Source: Pseudomonas helvetica (lineage in GTDB: Bacteria; Pseudomonadota; Gammaproteobacteria; Pseudomonadales; Pseudomonadaceae). From it: 64,000 bases of DNA. Each line of letters starts with the position of its first letter. Position 1 is the stretch's first letter. Position numbers and translations under genes: made by a program. This document shows positions 1-9,110 of the stretch, piece by piece. The notes beneath the pieces are model-generated. The model saw nothing but the letters and a program-made list of their open reading frames with translations. It had not been told where the DNA came from and searched no databases. The DNA lies in NCBI RefSeq assembly GCF_039908645.1, contig NZ_CP150917.1:1522501-1586500 (forward strand), written 5' to 3'.

Positions 1-300
1 AACCAACTCTGGGTGATCAAGGATCAGGAGCGTCGTATTGGCGAGTTGTGGGTCGCCGAGCGACACACCGGTGCCGGCAAGAGTGCCTTCATCCTGGATA
101 TCTACATTGACCCTGGAGAGCGCCGCCAGGGTTATGCGAAACAATCACTGTTGGCCCTCGAGTCATGGGCACGCCAGGCGGGATGCGAAGAAGTGCGACT
201 GCACGTCTTTGGTCGCAACGATGCGGCGCGTCGTCTTTATGAACAATCAGGGTATGGCATCGCCAGTCTGACGATGGCGAAGCCGTTGCCGCCTACCTAA
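1..300 (+). CDS. GNAT N-acetyltransferase, C-terminal part (5' end outside window)
   Basis: The frame is open from base 1 (N-Q-L-W before the first possible GTG at 13), so the gene starts upstream and only about 99 C-terminal residues are seen. The acetyl-CoA binding signature RRQGYAKQSLLALESWA and the following NDAARRLYEQSGY segment are typical of GNAT acetyltransferases, which move an acetyl group from acetyl-CoA to an amine. The stop lies 14 nt before the next gene on the same strand, so it is probably co-transcribed with the HExxH and MNIO/SagB genes. In that setting it could acetylate a modified peptide or protect the host; the substrate is not visible. Family call is solid, role is inferred. 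Confidence 0.85.
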   Translation, partial: NQLWVIKDQERRIGELWVAERHTGAGKSAFILDIYIDPGERRQGYAKQSLLALESWARQAGCEEVRLHVFGRNDAARRLYEQSGYGIASLTMAKPLPPT

Positions 301-314
301 GGGAAGGTTGAAAA

Positions 315-1475
315 ATGGAAATCGGGAACAGTGGTCTGCGTGAGCTATCCGATGACGAGTTGTTTCAGGGCACGACATTCCTGCCGGACACGGATCCTTC
401 ACGATTTGACGTATTGCTGGAACGTGTCAGTCGAAATCGCTACACAAGTTTTGTTGCGCTGTACACCGAACTTTTTCAACTGTTTCCCAATGCTCCGCAG
501 TTGGCGGAGTTTTTCGAGCAGGCATTCAATCTTATTGTGCCGCCGACCCGCGAGCAGCGCGTGATTATTAATGATCCGGTGTTTCAAGTGTGGAGTGTAT
601 TGACGGCTCATTATGCCAACCTGGTTATCACGAAAAAGGCGGCGAATACCGATGAGTTAGAGCGCATGTTGATCGAGTTCCCACTGATGCTGGCGCGGGT
701 GAAAAAGAACGACAGTGTTCACATGAATGATTATTGCCCGCCGGTGTATCGTTTTAATGTTGATCCGTTGGTGATGAGAGTGGCACCGCCCAGTTATGAG
801 TTTCCGGAAGATGAAGCAACCCGTAAACAATTGGAACGTCATGGTCATTCCGTGAGTTTCTTTTGCGATGTGGTGAATATCGCGCTGTTGCGGATAGAAC
901 ACTCGTGGCCCGCCTGTCGCGAGCAGTTTAGAAAACTGGTCAAGTCCATATGTTATTTGCCCGATGGTTCATTTCGAAGCTGCTCGGCTTCGCGCTTCAC
1001 CGGGATCATCCTCATCTCGAACCGGGATGATTCGATTCTCGACCTGGAAGAGTCGCTGGTGCATGAGGCCACTCATCAGTTGCTCTACAACATTGTCGAA
1101 GTGTGCCCGGTCGTCAGGGATGAGACCTCGCGGGAGGCATTGTTCACCTTGCCGTGGTCGGGGCAGAAGCGTGACCTCTATGGTTATTTTCATGCGTTTT
1201 TCGTGTACGTCGCGTTGGTCAAATACCTGGAGCGGGTTCGTTCGCGCTCGTCCCATGAACTGCAGCGGGCACAAAAACGCCTGGTGTTCATCCTGCAAGG
1301 CTTGATCAAGGCGTTACCGGATTTCGAAGCGTGCGCGGATTTCACCCCTCAGGGCCGCCAACTGCTGGAAAACCTGATCAAAGAAGTCAGGGCGCTGGAA
1401 ACTCAACACGCCGCGTTGTTGGCGATATCGGGCGCTGCGGCGGGGGCTAAACGCATGCTGGGCCTGACCGGTTGA
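315..1475 (+). CDS. HExxH-motif protein, probable peptide-modifying 2-oxoglutarate-dependent hydroxylase family
   Basis: This is a 386-residue protein with the motif VHEATHQLLY (His250, Glu251, His254) followed by LPW, an Arg and a third histidine in GYFHAFFVY (His293). That spacing matches the HEXXH protein-modification family (TIGR04267), rather than ordinary metalloproteases. Members have been reported as 2-oxoglutarate/iron enzymes that beta-hydroxylate residues of ribosomal peptides. No signal peptide is seen, so action is cytoplasmic. The start at 315 follows a purine-rich ribosome site (GGAAGG). The gene sits between the acetyltransferase and the MNIO/SagB fusion with 14 and 16 nt gaps. 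Peptide hydroxylation here is inferred; a zinc protease is the alternative. Confidence 0.75.
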   Translation: MEIGNSGLRELSDDELFQGTTFLPDTDPSRFDVLLERVSRNRYTSFVALYTELFQLFPNAPQLAEFFEQAFNLIVPPTREQRVIINDPVFQVWSVLTAHYANLVITKKAANTDELERMLIEFPLMLARVKKNDSVHMNDYCPPVYRFNVDPLVMRVAPPSYEFPEDEATRKQLERHGHSVSFFCDVVNIALLRIEHSWPACREQFRKLVKSICYLPDGSFRSCSASRFTGIILISNRDDSILDLEESLVHEATHQLLYNIVEVCPVVRDETSREALFTLPWSGQKRDLYGYFHAFFVYVALVKYLERVRSRSSHELQRAQKRLVFILQGLIKALPDFEACADFTPQGRQLLENLIKEVRALETQHAALLAISGAAAGAKRMLGLTG

Positions 1476-1491
1476 CGCCAGGGAGGCGGAC

Positions 1492-3465
1492 ATGGCGATG
1501 TTTGATGCTTCGCAATTTCCGGAGGCCGGCGTCGGGCTGGAATACCATTTGCCACGGCACACGCCTCAGGATGAGTTATCGGAGGAGGGGCTCGACCCGA
1601 CCGTCGAACGGATTCTCGCCGAGGGCTTGCCACATTTTGATTACGTCGAGTTTCAGCCGACGCACTGCATTCTGGAACCGCGTCTGCTTGAGCTCGGTGC
1701 GCAAGTACCGAGCTTGCTGCATTCTTCCAGTTTGTCCTTGGGCAGTGTGGGCATCGCGATGGACCGCGAGTTTCTGAAAATGACTCGGCGGCTGTGCGAG
1801 AAGACCCGCTCGCCCTGGCTGGCCGAGCATATTTCCTGGTCGCGGTTTCACGGAGGCGACACTCAGCATTTCATTCTGCCGACCCTGGCCCAAGAGGTGG
1901 CTGACACGGTGGTGGCCAACGCCATTGAATTGCGTGACCTCACGGCAACGCTGCTGGTACTGGAAAACGCGCCGCGGTTGTTTTCGTTGCAGGATACACA
2001 AGAACAATCTGAAAGCGCGTTCATCTCTCGGGTGGTGGAACGCAGTGGCTCGGGATTTCTGCTGGACCTCGACAGCGCAATCGCGACCGCCAGAACCCTG
2101 GGTTACGACCTGAACACCTACTTGCGTTCGTTGCCGCTGGACCGGCTGATTGAAATTCATACCGGCCATCCGCAGCGGGATTGGGACATCTTGCGTCATT
2201 TGTTTGATTCATCGCCGGTGAAAGCGATCACCCTTGAGTGGGATATTTCCCGCAAAACCGATGATGCAGAATTGTTGACGTTGATCACGGCCATCAAGTC
2301 CCTTCAGCCCAAAGCCCTGTTCTGGCAGGGTTTTGCCCGGCCAGATCCGCAAACGCAACTCGAGCAGGGGGCGCAAACCCTGTTGAAACTCAGGGAAAGC
2401 ACCTGGCTCAGCGTCGGCTCGGCATCGTTTTTTATCCGCGATCGGCAGTGCGACCTGAGTCTGGAATTCGGTGTGATGTTTCTGCCGTTGCTGCGCCACT
2501 TCCTGACGCCCCAGACATTGGGCAGTGCCTTGTTGCTGCCGGGTGTTTTGCAGAGTCCCGAGCAGGACGACAACCTGGCGTTTCTGCGGCAGCTGATCAG
2601 CCAGGGTGTCCTGCAACCGGTCGAGACGCCATCTGACACTGGTGCTTGCGTTGAGCGTAGCCATCCGGCCAGCCTTTGGGCCCATTGGGACGCGGCGCTG
2701 GAGTTTTACCTGAGCACTCGGACTGGGTCGCACACGCCCTACATCAGCGTCAGCGATCTGGAAGCGCAGCTTGAGCAAAAGGCCTTGGCGCGACGTCAGC
2801 CGTCGGCGTTCAAGGATTATTTCTCCCATCCTTTCGTTGCCCTGGAAAACCCGCTGCTGGCGCCTTCCAGCGTGATCGCTCAATCGACATTGCTCGACTC
2901 ACTGTGCGAGCGCCGCACGTCGCGAACCTTCAGCGACCAGCCGCTGAGCGCGCTGCAATTGTCTTTGTTGCTCTACTACACGTGGGGCGCGACGGTCATG
3001 GAACAGAACCGCATGGGGGATTATTTCCTGAAGAAAACCTCACCGGCCGGTGGTTCGCTGCAGGGCACCGAGGTGTATGCGGTGCTGATGAATGTGCAAG
3101 GCTTCGAACGCGGTCTTTACCACTATTCGGTTCGCCGTCACGGGCTCGAGCTGCTGTCACGGGAAGACCCGCGAGTCTGGATCAGCGACGCCTGTGGCGA
3201 GCAGCCGTGGATCAAGGACGCAGCGGCAGTATTTGTATCCACGGCGCGGGTCGAGCGAATGGCCTGGAAGTACGAGTTCAGCCGGGCACTGCGGGTGGCG
3301 CTGATGGATGCCGGGCATCTGAGTCAGACCTTTTCACTGGTGGCCACGGCCCTTGGGCTGGGCTGTTTCACCACGGCGGCATTACGCGATGAAGTGTTCG
3401 AAAACCGGCTGGGGCTCCACTATCTGGAAGAACCGGTGTTTCTGGTCAATGGCGTTGGAGGTTGA
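1492..3465 (+). CDS. DUF692 (MNIO) oxidase fused to SagB-type nitroreductase/dehydrogenase
   Basis: A 657-residue two-domain protein. Residues about 10-255 match DUF692 multinuclear non-haem iron oxidases: LLHSSSLSLGS (His77), AEHISWSR (Glu112-His113), LVLENAPR (Glu158-Asn159), LLDLDSA (Asp192, Asp194), EIHTGH (Glu221, His223) and LEWD (Glu249, Asp251). Residues about 450-657 match SagB/ThcOx flavin dehydrogenases: RRTSRTFSDQPLS, TSPAGGSLQGTEVY and the end ALGLGCFTTAALRD. MNIO enzymes oxidise Cys or other residues of ribosomal peptides, and SagB-type enzymes oxidise azolines to azoles. A fusion suggests sequential chemistry on one peptide. Several canonical MNIO positions are altered (DxNN reads DLDS). 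GGAGG precedes the ATG. No precursor peptide is seen downstream. Confidence 0.85.
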   Translation: MAMFDASQFPEAGVGLEYHLPRHTPQDELSEEGLDPTVERILAEGLPHFDYVEFQPTHCILEPRLLELGAQVPSLLHSSSLSLGSVGIAMDREFLKMTRRLCEKTRSPWLAEHISWSRFHGGDTQHFILPTLAQEVADTVVANAIELRDLTATLLVLENAPRLFSLQDTQEQSESAFISRVVERSGSGFLLDLDSAIATARTLGYDLNTYLRSLPLDRLIEIHTGHPQRDWDILRHLFDSSPVKAITLEWDISRKTDDAELLTLITAIKSLQPKALFWQGFARPDPQTQLEQGAQTLLKLRESTWLSVGSASFFIRDRQCDLSLEFGVMFLPLLRHFLTPQTLGSALLLPGVLQSPEQDDNLAFLRQLISQGVLQPVETPSDTGACVERSHPASLWAHWDAALEFYLSTRTGSHTPYISVSDLEAQLEQKALARRQPSAFKDYFSHPFVALENPLLAPSSVIAQSTLLDSLCERRTSRTFSDQPLSALQLSLLLYYTWGATVMEQNRMGDYFLKKTSPAGGSLQGTEVYAVLMNVQGFERGLYHYSVRRHGLELLSREDPRVWISDACGEQPWIKDAAAVFVSTARVERMAWKYEFSRALRVALMDAGHLSQTFSLVATALGLGCFTTAALRDEVFENRLGLHYLEEPVFLVNGVGG

Positions 3466-3530
3466 GGTGTTCTGTCATTTCTAAAACCGGTGATCAAGGC
3501 TAATGCCGCTCAATTAAGCCGTAACGCGAT

Positions 3531-3693
3531 TCGTAGCAGCTGCCGAGCCCGCGAGGCTGCGTTCGGCCGCAGAGCGGTCGTAAAATCAGGCAACACGTTC
3601 TGTCAGGTAAACCGCGTACGCAGGATTTGCGAGGACTGTGTCCGAACGCGGCCCGCCTCTAACGCAGCCTCGCGGGCTCGGCAGCTGCTACGA
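3531..3693. repeat. Long inverted-pair repeat, family A copy 1
   Basis: Arms 3531-3563 and 3661-3693 are exact reverse complements over 33 bp, each starting with the core GTAGCAGCTGCCGA and including GCTGCGTT. The internal segment also resembles copies A2 (37055) and A3 (42309), for example the stretch around GTTCTGTCAGGTAAAC. This is an intergenic repeat pair as found in many copies in fluorescent pseudomonads. It lies just after the MNIO/SagB gene and may terminate transcription or stabilise the 3' end. No transposase is nearby. Confidence 0.85.
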
Positions 3694-3815
3694 CGGGTGT
3701 TTAAGCTTGCCCACGCTGTGCCCATCAGAGGCTACAGCGCCTTGCGTCACGGCCTACACCTGCGCCAGAATCCGCCGGCTTGTGCGCCTTGGTCCACGCC
3801 TCTATCGTTTCCGTG

Positions 3816-4037
3816 TCGCTGATTATCAGCGATCGGGTTTGGTAGCCCGGACACATGGCGCACAGCGTCACCTTATGCAGGTGCTTTTTGTCGGCATTCG
3901 CTTTTATGGTGGCCATGCGCAGGGCGCCCTCGGGCGCGCCGGTTTCCAAGTGTCCGGTCTACCAACCCGCGTACGGCCACCACCCTTCGTTTGGTAGCGA
4001 GGGTGATGGCTCCTCTACTTACATTTGGAGTTTCATC
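3816..4037 (+). promoter_or_regulatory. Structured leader (putative switching RNA) upstream of the DUF6124-type gene, copy 1
   Basis: Several helices can be drawn. A perfect hairpin at 3816-3832 (TCGCTGAT/ATCAGCGA). A long-range stem of 3835-3853 with 3951-3968 (TTGGTAG with CTACCAA, and CCGGACA with TGTCCGG). A GC hairpin at 3917-3940. A stem 3976-3986 with 4000-4010 (GCCACCACCCT/AGGGTGATGGC). The string GTTTGGTAGC occurs again at 3989-3998, so the middle segment TCTACCAA could pair with either copy, giving mutually exclusive folds. A second leader at 51224-51445 keeps this plan with compensatory changes. From memory, similar leaders precede small DUF6124/DUF3077 genes in other pseudomonads. 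The ligand or signal is unknown. Confidence 0.6.
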
Positions 4038-4409
4038 ATGTTCAAAGCCACACCGAATCCCCCCGAAACCGATCCGGTTTCCCCCTACGCCTCCCTCGAC
4101 TCAAAAGAACTCCACGCCGCCGCACACCGCGCGCTCGACCATTACCTGGTGCTGCCCGAAACCAAGCAGTTGTTAGCCGACCGACGCCCCGGCTGCATTT
4201 TCGTCATCGCCCCCGACGTCGACTCTGAAACCCTATTGGCCCACGCCTGCGAAACCCTCGCCTCGGTCAATGTCATGGCCAGCGATCTGGCGTTCGACCT
4301 CGAAGGCCCCAAACGCAATACCGCACTGGCGATCCAGCAGATGATCTCGCTGGCCGAGTTGGCGGTGAATCGGGCGCTGGATTACCTTGATCCACCTGAA
4401 CCGACATAG
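4038..4409 (+). CDS. Small DUF6124-type Pseudomonas protein of unknown function
   Basis: A 123-residue protein beginning MFKATPNPPETDPVSPYASL, a start typical of the Pseudomonas-restricted DUF6124 family. A helical domain follows, with the pattern LLAHACETLASVNVMASDLA and then AIQQMISLAELAVNRALDYL. There is no signal peptide or membrane segment. Start 4038 was chosen because GGAG sits at 4027-4030, seven bases upstream. The frame stays open back to 3855, but that stretch is the structured leader. The protein at 50954-51223 has a similar helical layout and its own copy of the leader, so the pair probably belongs to one superfamily. Function is not known. A bidirectional terminator separates it from emhC. 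Confidence 0.8.
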   Translation: MFKATPNPPETDPVSPYASLDSKELHAAAHRALDHYLVLPETKQLLADRRPGCIFVIAPDVDSETLLAHACETLASVNVMASDLAFDLEGPKRNTALAIQQMISLAELAVNRALDYLDPPEPT

Positions 4410-4440
4410 GCGCAGGCTCCTACGCGGGACACAGCCCACA

Positions 4441-4472
4441 AAAAAGCCCACCAAATGGTGGGCTTCGTTTTT
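4441..4472. terminator. Bidirectional Rho-independent terminator
   Basis: Stem 4444-4452/4457-4465 (AAGCCCACC with GGTGGGCTT, loop AAAT) is flanked by A and T runs. It can stop both the DUF6124-type gene on the plus strand and emhC on the minus strand. Confidence 0.9.
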
Positions 4473-4482
4473 ACGAGTGTTA

Positions 4483-5943
4483 TCAGAACATCTTCAGCTT
4501 CGGTGCTTCTTCTTTCACCGGCTCGTTCTTCGCGGTTTGTGCGTTCCAGCCACCACCGAGAGCCTTGTACAGATTCACTTCGCTGATCAGTTGCGACAGA
4601 CGGTCGGTGATCAACGATTGCTGCGCAGTGAACAACTGACGCTGGGCGTCTAGGAAGGTCAGGTTGCTGTCGACACCGATGCGGTAGCGACGCTCGGCCA
4701 GGCGGTAGTAGTTCTGGTTGGCGGCCACCAGATCACGCTGGGCCTGCAACTGTTCGTTGAAGGTCAGGCGTGCGGCGAGGCCGTCGGAGACTTCCTGGAA
4801 GGCGGTCTGGATCGACTTTTCGTACTGCGCGATCGTGATGTCTTTCTGGATTTTCGAGTAATCCAGGCTGGCGCTCAGGCTACCGGCATTGAAGATCGGC
4901 AGGTTGATTTGTGGCTGGAACAGCCAGGTCCCCGAACCACCCTTGAACAGACCGGACAGATCCGGGCTCAGGGTGCCGGCATTGGCGGTCAGGCTGATGC
5001 TCGGGAAGAACGCTGCGCGCGCCGCGCCGATGTTGGCGTTGGCAGCCTTGAGCTTGTGTTCGGCTTCAAGGATGTCCGGGCGACGTTGCAGCAGGTCGGA
5101 CGGCAGACCGGCCGGTACTTCGCTGAGCAGGTCATCGGACAGCGGCTGGCCCGCGGCCAGATTGGCCGGTACACCGGTGCCCAACAGCAGCGCCAGGCTG
5201 TTTTCGTCCTGGGCGACCAGGCGAGTGAATTTCGCCTGCTGGACCCGGGCGGTCTCCACGGCCGTACGCGACTGGCTCAGGTCCAGCGCCGACGCCACGC
5301 CGACTTCGTTGCTGCGGGCGGTGAGCCGGTAGCTTTCTTCGAAGGTGGCGAGGGTGTCCTGGGACAATTTCAGCTGTTCCTTGTCGGCCTGCCAGGTCAG
5401 GTAAGCGTTGGCCACGCTGGCCACCAGGCTGATCTGGGTGCTGCGGCGTGCCTCTTCAGTGGCGAAGTAGTTTTGCAGCGCTTGTTCGTTCAGGCTGCGA
5501 ACCCGACCGAACAGGTCGAGCTCATAGGCGCTGACGCCCAAGGTGGCCGAGTAGCTGGCACTGATGCCCTCTTTACCAGTCTGCGAGGCACGCGCCGGAA
5601 TCCGCTGACGGCTGCCGGTGCCGGTCGCCGAGACGGCCGGGAACAGGTCGGCCCGCGAGATGCGGTATTGGGCCGCAAAGGCGTCGATGTTCAACGCCGC
5701 GACACGCAGGTCGCGGTTGTTTTCCAGAGCGGTCTGGATCAGCTGTTGCAGCGCCGTGTCACGGAAAAACTGCTTCCAGCCTTGTTCGGCGGCCGCCTGG
5801 TTCGCGGCCTGGGCCGGCGAGTACGCCGGACCTTGTGGGTATTGCGATGCAATCGGTGCGGCAGGCTGCTGATAATCCGGTATCAGCGAGCAGCCACCGA
5901 GCACGAACGCGGCGATGGCTAGGGAGAGTAGCGACTTGCTCAT
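4483..5943 (-). CDS. emhC: RND efflux outer membrane channel EmhC (OprM/TtgC type)
   Basis: A 486-residue outer-membrane factor of the TolC/OprM type. The signal peptide ends in the lipobox LGGC with the lipidated cysteine at residue 18. The body has the two internally repeated outer-membrane-efflux segments, with the typical motifs [17 protein letters not shown] and [16 protein letters not shown]. It trimerises as the exit duct for the EmhAB pump. Its start overlaps the end of emhB by four bases (ATGA), so translation is coupled. Length and order emhA-emhB-emhC match MexAB-OprM, TtgABC and EmhABC systems. The Emh name is chosen on the fluorescens-type context; the paralogue name rests on overall similarity. 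Confidence 0.93.
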   Translation of the reverse strand: MSKSLLSLAIAAFVLGGCSLIPDYQQPAAPIASQYPQGPAYSPAQAANQAAAEQGWKQFFRDTALQQLIQTALENNRDLRVAALNIDAFAAQYRISRADLFPAVSATGTGSRQRIPARASQTGKEGISASYSATLGVSAYELDLFGRVRSLNEQALQNYFATEEARRSTQISLVASVANAYLTWQADKEQLKLSQDTLATFEESYRLTARSNEVGVASALDLSQSRTAVETARVQQAKFTRLVAQDENSLALLLGTGVPANLAAGQPLSDDLLSEVPAGLPSDLLQRRPDILEAEHKLKAANANIGAARAAFFPSISLTANAGTLSPDLSGLFKGGSGTWLFQPQINLPIFNAGSLSASLDYSKIQKDITIAQYEKSIQTAFQEVSDGLAARLTFNEQLQAQRDLVAANQNYYRLAERRYRIGVDSNLTFLDAQRQLFTAQQSLITDRLSQLISEVNLYKALGGGWNAQTAKNEPVKEEAPKLKMF

Positions 5944-8900
5944 TGGCCAGCCTCTTTAGAAGTTTCTATAGCGACGTCATCCTGATCCGCAGTTTTGCGT
6001 TGACCCATCGACGACACAGTGACAAAGAACAGTGGGACCCAGAAGATCGCCAGTACGGTGGCCGTCAGCATGCCGCCGATAACCCCGGTACCGATCGCAT
6101 GCTGGCTACCCGAGCCTGCGCCGGTGGAAATGGCCAGCGGTACCACACCGAGGACGAACGCCAGCGAGGTCATGATGATCGGTCGCAAACGCATCCGGCA
6201 CGCTTCGATGGCTGCGTCACTCAGGCTGCGCCCTTGTTCATGCAGTTCCTTGGCAAATTCGACAATCAGAATGGCGTTTTTCGCCGCCAGACCGATGGTT
6301 GTCAACAGGCCCACCTGGAAATACACGTCGTTGGACAGACCGCGCAGGCTGGTGGCGAGCAGGGCACCGATGATCCCCAGCGGTACAACCAGCATTACCG
6401 CAATCGGAATCGACCAGCTTTCGTACAGCGCCGCCAGACAGAGGAAGACCATCAGCAACGACAAGGCGTACAGCGCCGGAGCTTGCGAGCCGGACAGACG
6501 TTCCTCATACGACAGACCGGTCCAGGAAATACCCACGCCTGCCGGCAGTTTCTGGGCCAGGGCTTCGACTTCGGCCATGGCTTCACCGGTGCTGTAGCCA
6601 GGTGCCGGGGAACCGAGGATTTCCACCGCTTCTACGCCGTTGTAACGCGCCAGCTTCGGCGAGCCGTAGATCCACTCGCCCTTGGCGAACGCGGAGAACG
6701 GAACCATGGCGCCCTGGCTGTTGCGTACATACCATTTCTTCAGGTCTTCAGGGCTCATGCGAGCACCCGGCTGGCCTTGTACGTAAACCTTTTTCACTCG
6801 ACCACGGTCGATGAAGTCGTTGACGTAGCTACTGCCCAGCGCGATCGACAGCGTGTTGTTGATGTCGGTCATCGTGATGCCCAAGGCACTGGCCTTTTCA
6901 TCGTCGATTTCCAGCTGGTATTGCGGTTCGTCGTTCAGACCGTTCGGACGGACCTGCGACAGCACCTTGCTCTGCGCCGCCATACCGAGGAACTGGTTAC
7001 GGGCAGCCATCAACTTGTCGTGACCGATGCCGGCGCGATCCTGCAGGAACACGTCGAAACCGGTGGCGTTACCCAACTCCAGTACCGCCGGTGGCGCGAA
7101 GGCGAACACCATGGCGTCGCGGAAGGTGAAGAAGTGCTGTTGGGCACGGGCCGCAACCTTGAACACGCTGTTGTCGGCGTTCCGCTCGGCCCATGGCCTG
7201 AGCATGATGAACGCCATGCCCGAACTTTGGCCACGGCCGGCGAAGTTGAAGCCGGTCACGGTAAACACCGAGTTCACCGCATCGCCTTCACCACCGTCCT
7301 TGCCTGGACGCAGCAGGAATTCACGCATCTCGTCCACGACCACTTGGGTGCGCTGGGAGGTAGAGCCGGCCGGGGTCTGGACCTGGGCAAAGAGTACACC
7401 CTGGTCTTCTTCCGGCAGGAACGCCGTTGGAATGCGGGTGAACAGCCAGATCATGCCGACCACGATGATGATGTAGGCCAGCAAGTACGGCGCTTTGTGC
7501 TTGAGCATGTTGCCGACACCGCGCTCGTAGCTTCTTACGCTACGGTCGAAGTTGCGGTTGAACCAGCCGAAGAAGCCGCGTTTCGGAGTGCCGTGCTCGC
7601 CTTTCGGAATCGCCTTGAGCATGGTGGCGCAGAGCGCCGGGGTGAAGATCAGGGCAACCAATACCGAAAGGGCCATGGCCGAAACGATGGTGATCGAGAA
7701 CTGCTTGTAGATCACCCCGGTCGAACCGCTGAAGAACGCCATCGGCAGCAGTACTGCTGACAGAACCAGTGCGATACCGACCAGCGCGCCCTGGATCTGG
7801 CCCATGGATTTCTTGGTGGCTTCCTTGGGTGAGAGTCCTTCTTCGCTCATCACCCGTTCGACGTTTTCCACCACGACGATGGCATCGTCCACCAGCAAGC
7901 CGATGGCGAGCACCATACCGAACATGGTCAGGGTGTTGATGCTGAAGCCGAACGCCGCGAGGATCCCGAAGGTACCCAGCAGCACCACCGGTACGGTCAT
8001 GGTGGTGATGACCGTGGCGCGGAAGTTTTGCAGGAACAGGAACATCACCAGGAACACCAGCACGATCGCTTCGACCAGGGTTTCAACCACACCCTTGATC
8101 GACTCGGTCACCACCGGAGTGGTGTCGTATGGGAACACCACTTCCATCCCTTCCGGGAAGAATGGCTTGAGGTTGTCGATGGTCTTGCGCAGGGCCTTGG
8201 CGGTGTCGAGGGCGTTGGCGCCGTTGGCCAGCTTCACTGCCAGACCGGAAGCCGGGCTGCCGTTGAACTGGGCGCTGATGCTGTAGTTTTCGCCACCGAG
8301 GCCGACATCGGCAACGTCAGACAGGCGAACCTGCGAGCCGTCCTTGTTGACCCGCAGCAGGATTTCCTTGAACTGCTCGGCCGTCTGCAAGCGGGTCTTG
8401 CCGATGATCGTGGCGTTCAGTTGCTGGCCAGGCAGGGCGGGCAAGCCACCGAGTTGACCGGAGGAAACCTGGACGTTCTGCGCGGCGATGGCGGTTTTGA
8501 CATCGACCGGGGTCAGGTTGAAGTTGTTCAACTTGGCCGGGTCGAGCCAGATACGCATGGCGTACTGGGCACCAAACACCTGGAAGTCACCGACACCGGC
8601 TGTCCGCGAGATCGGGTCCTGCATGTTGGAAACGATGTAGTTGGACAGGTCGTCCTTGGTCATGCTGCCGTCGCGCGAGACCACGCCGATGACCATCAGG
8701 AAGTTTTTCACTGCCTTGGTCACGCGGATACCCTGTTGCTGCACTTCTTGTGGCAGCAGCGGGGTGGCCAGGTTCAGTTTGTTCTGGACCTGGACCTGCG
8801 CGGTATCGGAGTTGGTGCCCTGCTCGAAGGTCGCGGTAATGGTCATGCTGCCGTCGGAGTTACTTTCCGAGGACACATAACGCAGGTTATCGATACCGTT

Positions 8901-9107
8901 GAGCTGCTGCTCGATCACCTGCACCACGGTGTCCTGCACGGTTTGTGCAGAAGCACCTGGGTAGGTGACGGAAATGGCGATCGCCGGCGGGGCGATGCTC
9001 GGGTATTGGTTGATCGGCAACTTGAGGATCGATAGAGCCCCGACCAACATGATCACCAGGGCAATTACCCAGGCGAAAATCGGACGGTCGATAAAAAATT
9101 TCGACAT
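5940..9107 (-). CDS. emhB: RND multidrug efflux transporter EmhB (MexB/TtgB type)
   Basis: A 1055-residue inner-membrane proton-driven RND pump of the HAE1 family. It has twelve predicted membrane helices and two large periplasmic loops. The proton-relay residues are visible: paired aspartates in [18 protein letters not shown] and the lysine in [15 protein letters not shown]. The N-terminus [14 protein letters not shown] is characteristic of MexB/AcrB/TtgB. It exports hydrophobic compounds, solvents and several antibiotic classes in related strains. It lies three bases after emhA and overlaps emhC by four bases, forming one operon controlled from the emhA-emhR intergenic region. No frameshift or missing key residue was noticed. 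Confidence 0.96.
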   Translation of the reverse strand: MSKFFIDRPIFAWVIALVIMLVGALSILKLPINQYPSIAPPAIAISVTYPGASAQTVQDTVVQVIEQQLNGIDNLRYVSSESNSDGSMTITATFEQGTNSDTAQVQVQNKLNLATPLLPQEVQQQGIRVTKAVKNFLMVIGVVSRDGSMTKDDLSNYIVSNMQDPISRTAGVGDFQVFGAQYAMRIWLDPAKLNNFNLTPVDVKTAIAAQNVQVSSGQLGGLPALPGQQLNATIIGKTRLQTAEQFKEILLRVNKDGSQVRLSDVADVGLGGENYSISAQFNGSPASGLAVKLANGANALDTAKALRKTIDNLKPFFPEGMEVVFPYDTTPVVTESIKGVVETLVEAIVLVFLVMFLFLQNFRATVITTMTVPVVLLGTFGILAAFGFSINTLTMFGMVLAIGLLVDDAIVVVENVERVMSEEGLSPKEATKKSMGQIQGALVGIALVLSAVLLPMAFFSGSTGVIYKQFSITIVSAMALSVLVALIFTPALCATMLKAIPKGEHGTPKRGFFGWFNRNFDRSVRSYERGVGNMLKHKAPYLLAYIIIVVGMIWLFTRIPTAFLPEEDQGVLFAQVQTPAGSTSQRTQVVVDEMREFLLRPGKDGGEGDAVNSVFTVTGFNFAGRGQSSGMAFIMLRPWAERNADNSVFKVAARAQQHFFTFRDAMVFAFAPPAVLELGNATGFDVFLQDRAGIGHDKLMAARNQFLGMAAQSKVLSQVRPNGLNDEPQYQLEIDDEKASALGITMTDINNTLSIALGSSYVNDFIDRGRVKKVYVQGQPGARMSPEDLKKWYVRNSQGAMVPFSAFAKGEWIYGSPKLARYNGVEAVEILGSPAPGYSTGEAMAEVEALAQKLPAGVGISWTGLSYEERLSGSQAPALYALSLLMVFLCLAALYESWSIPIAVMLVVPLGIIGALLATSLRGLSNDVYFQVGLLTTIGLAAKNAILIVEFAKELHEQGRSLSDAAIEACRMRLRPIIMTSLAFVLGVVPLAISTGAGSGSQHAIGTGVIGGMLTATVLAIFWVPLFFVTVSSMGQRKTADQDDVAIETSKEAGQ

Positions 9108-9110
9108 GGT

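Noticed and set aside
3855..4037. In-frame N-terminal extension of the DUF6124-type gene beginning MAHSVTLCRCFL
   Set aside because: The stretch is the structured leader. The good ribosome site is at 4027-4030 for ATG 4038, and the extension has the composition of translated hairpins.
5835..7760. 641-codon plus-strand open frame
   Set aside because: Antisense shadow of emhB and emhC with no recognisable domain.
8028..9035. 335-codon plus-strand open frame
   Set aside because: Antisense shadow of emhB.
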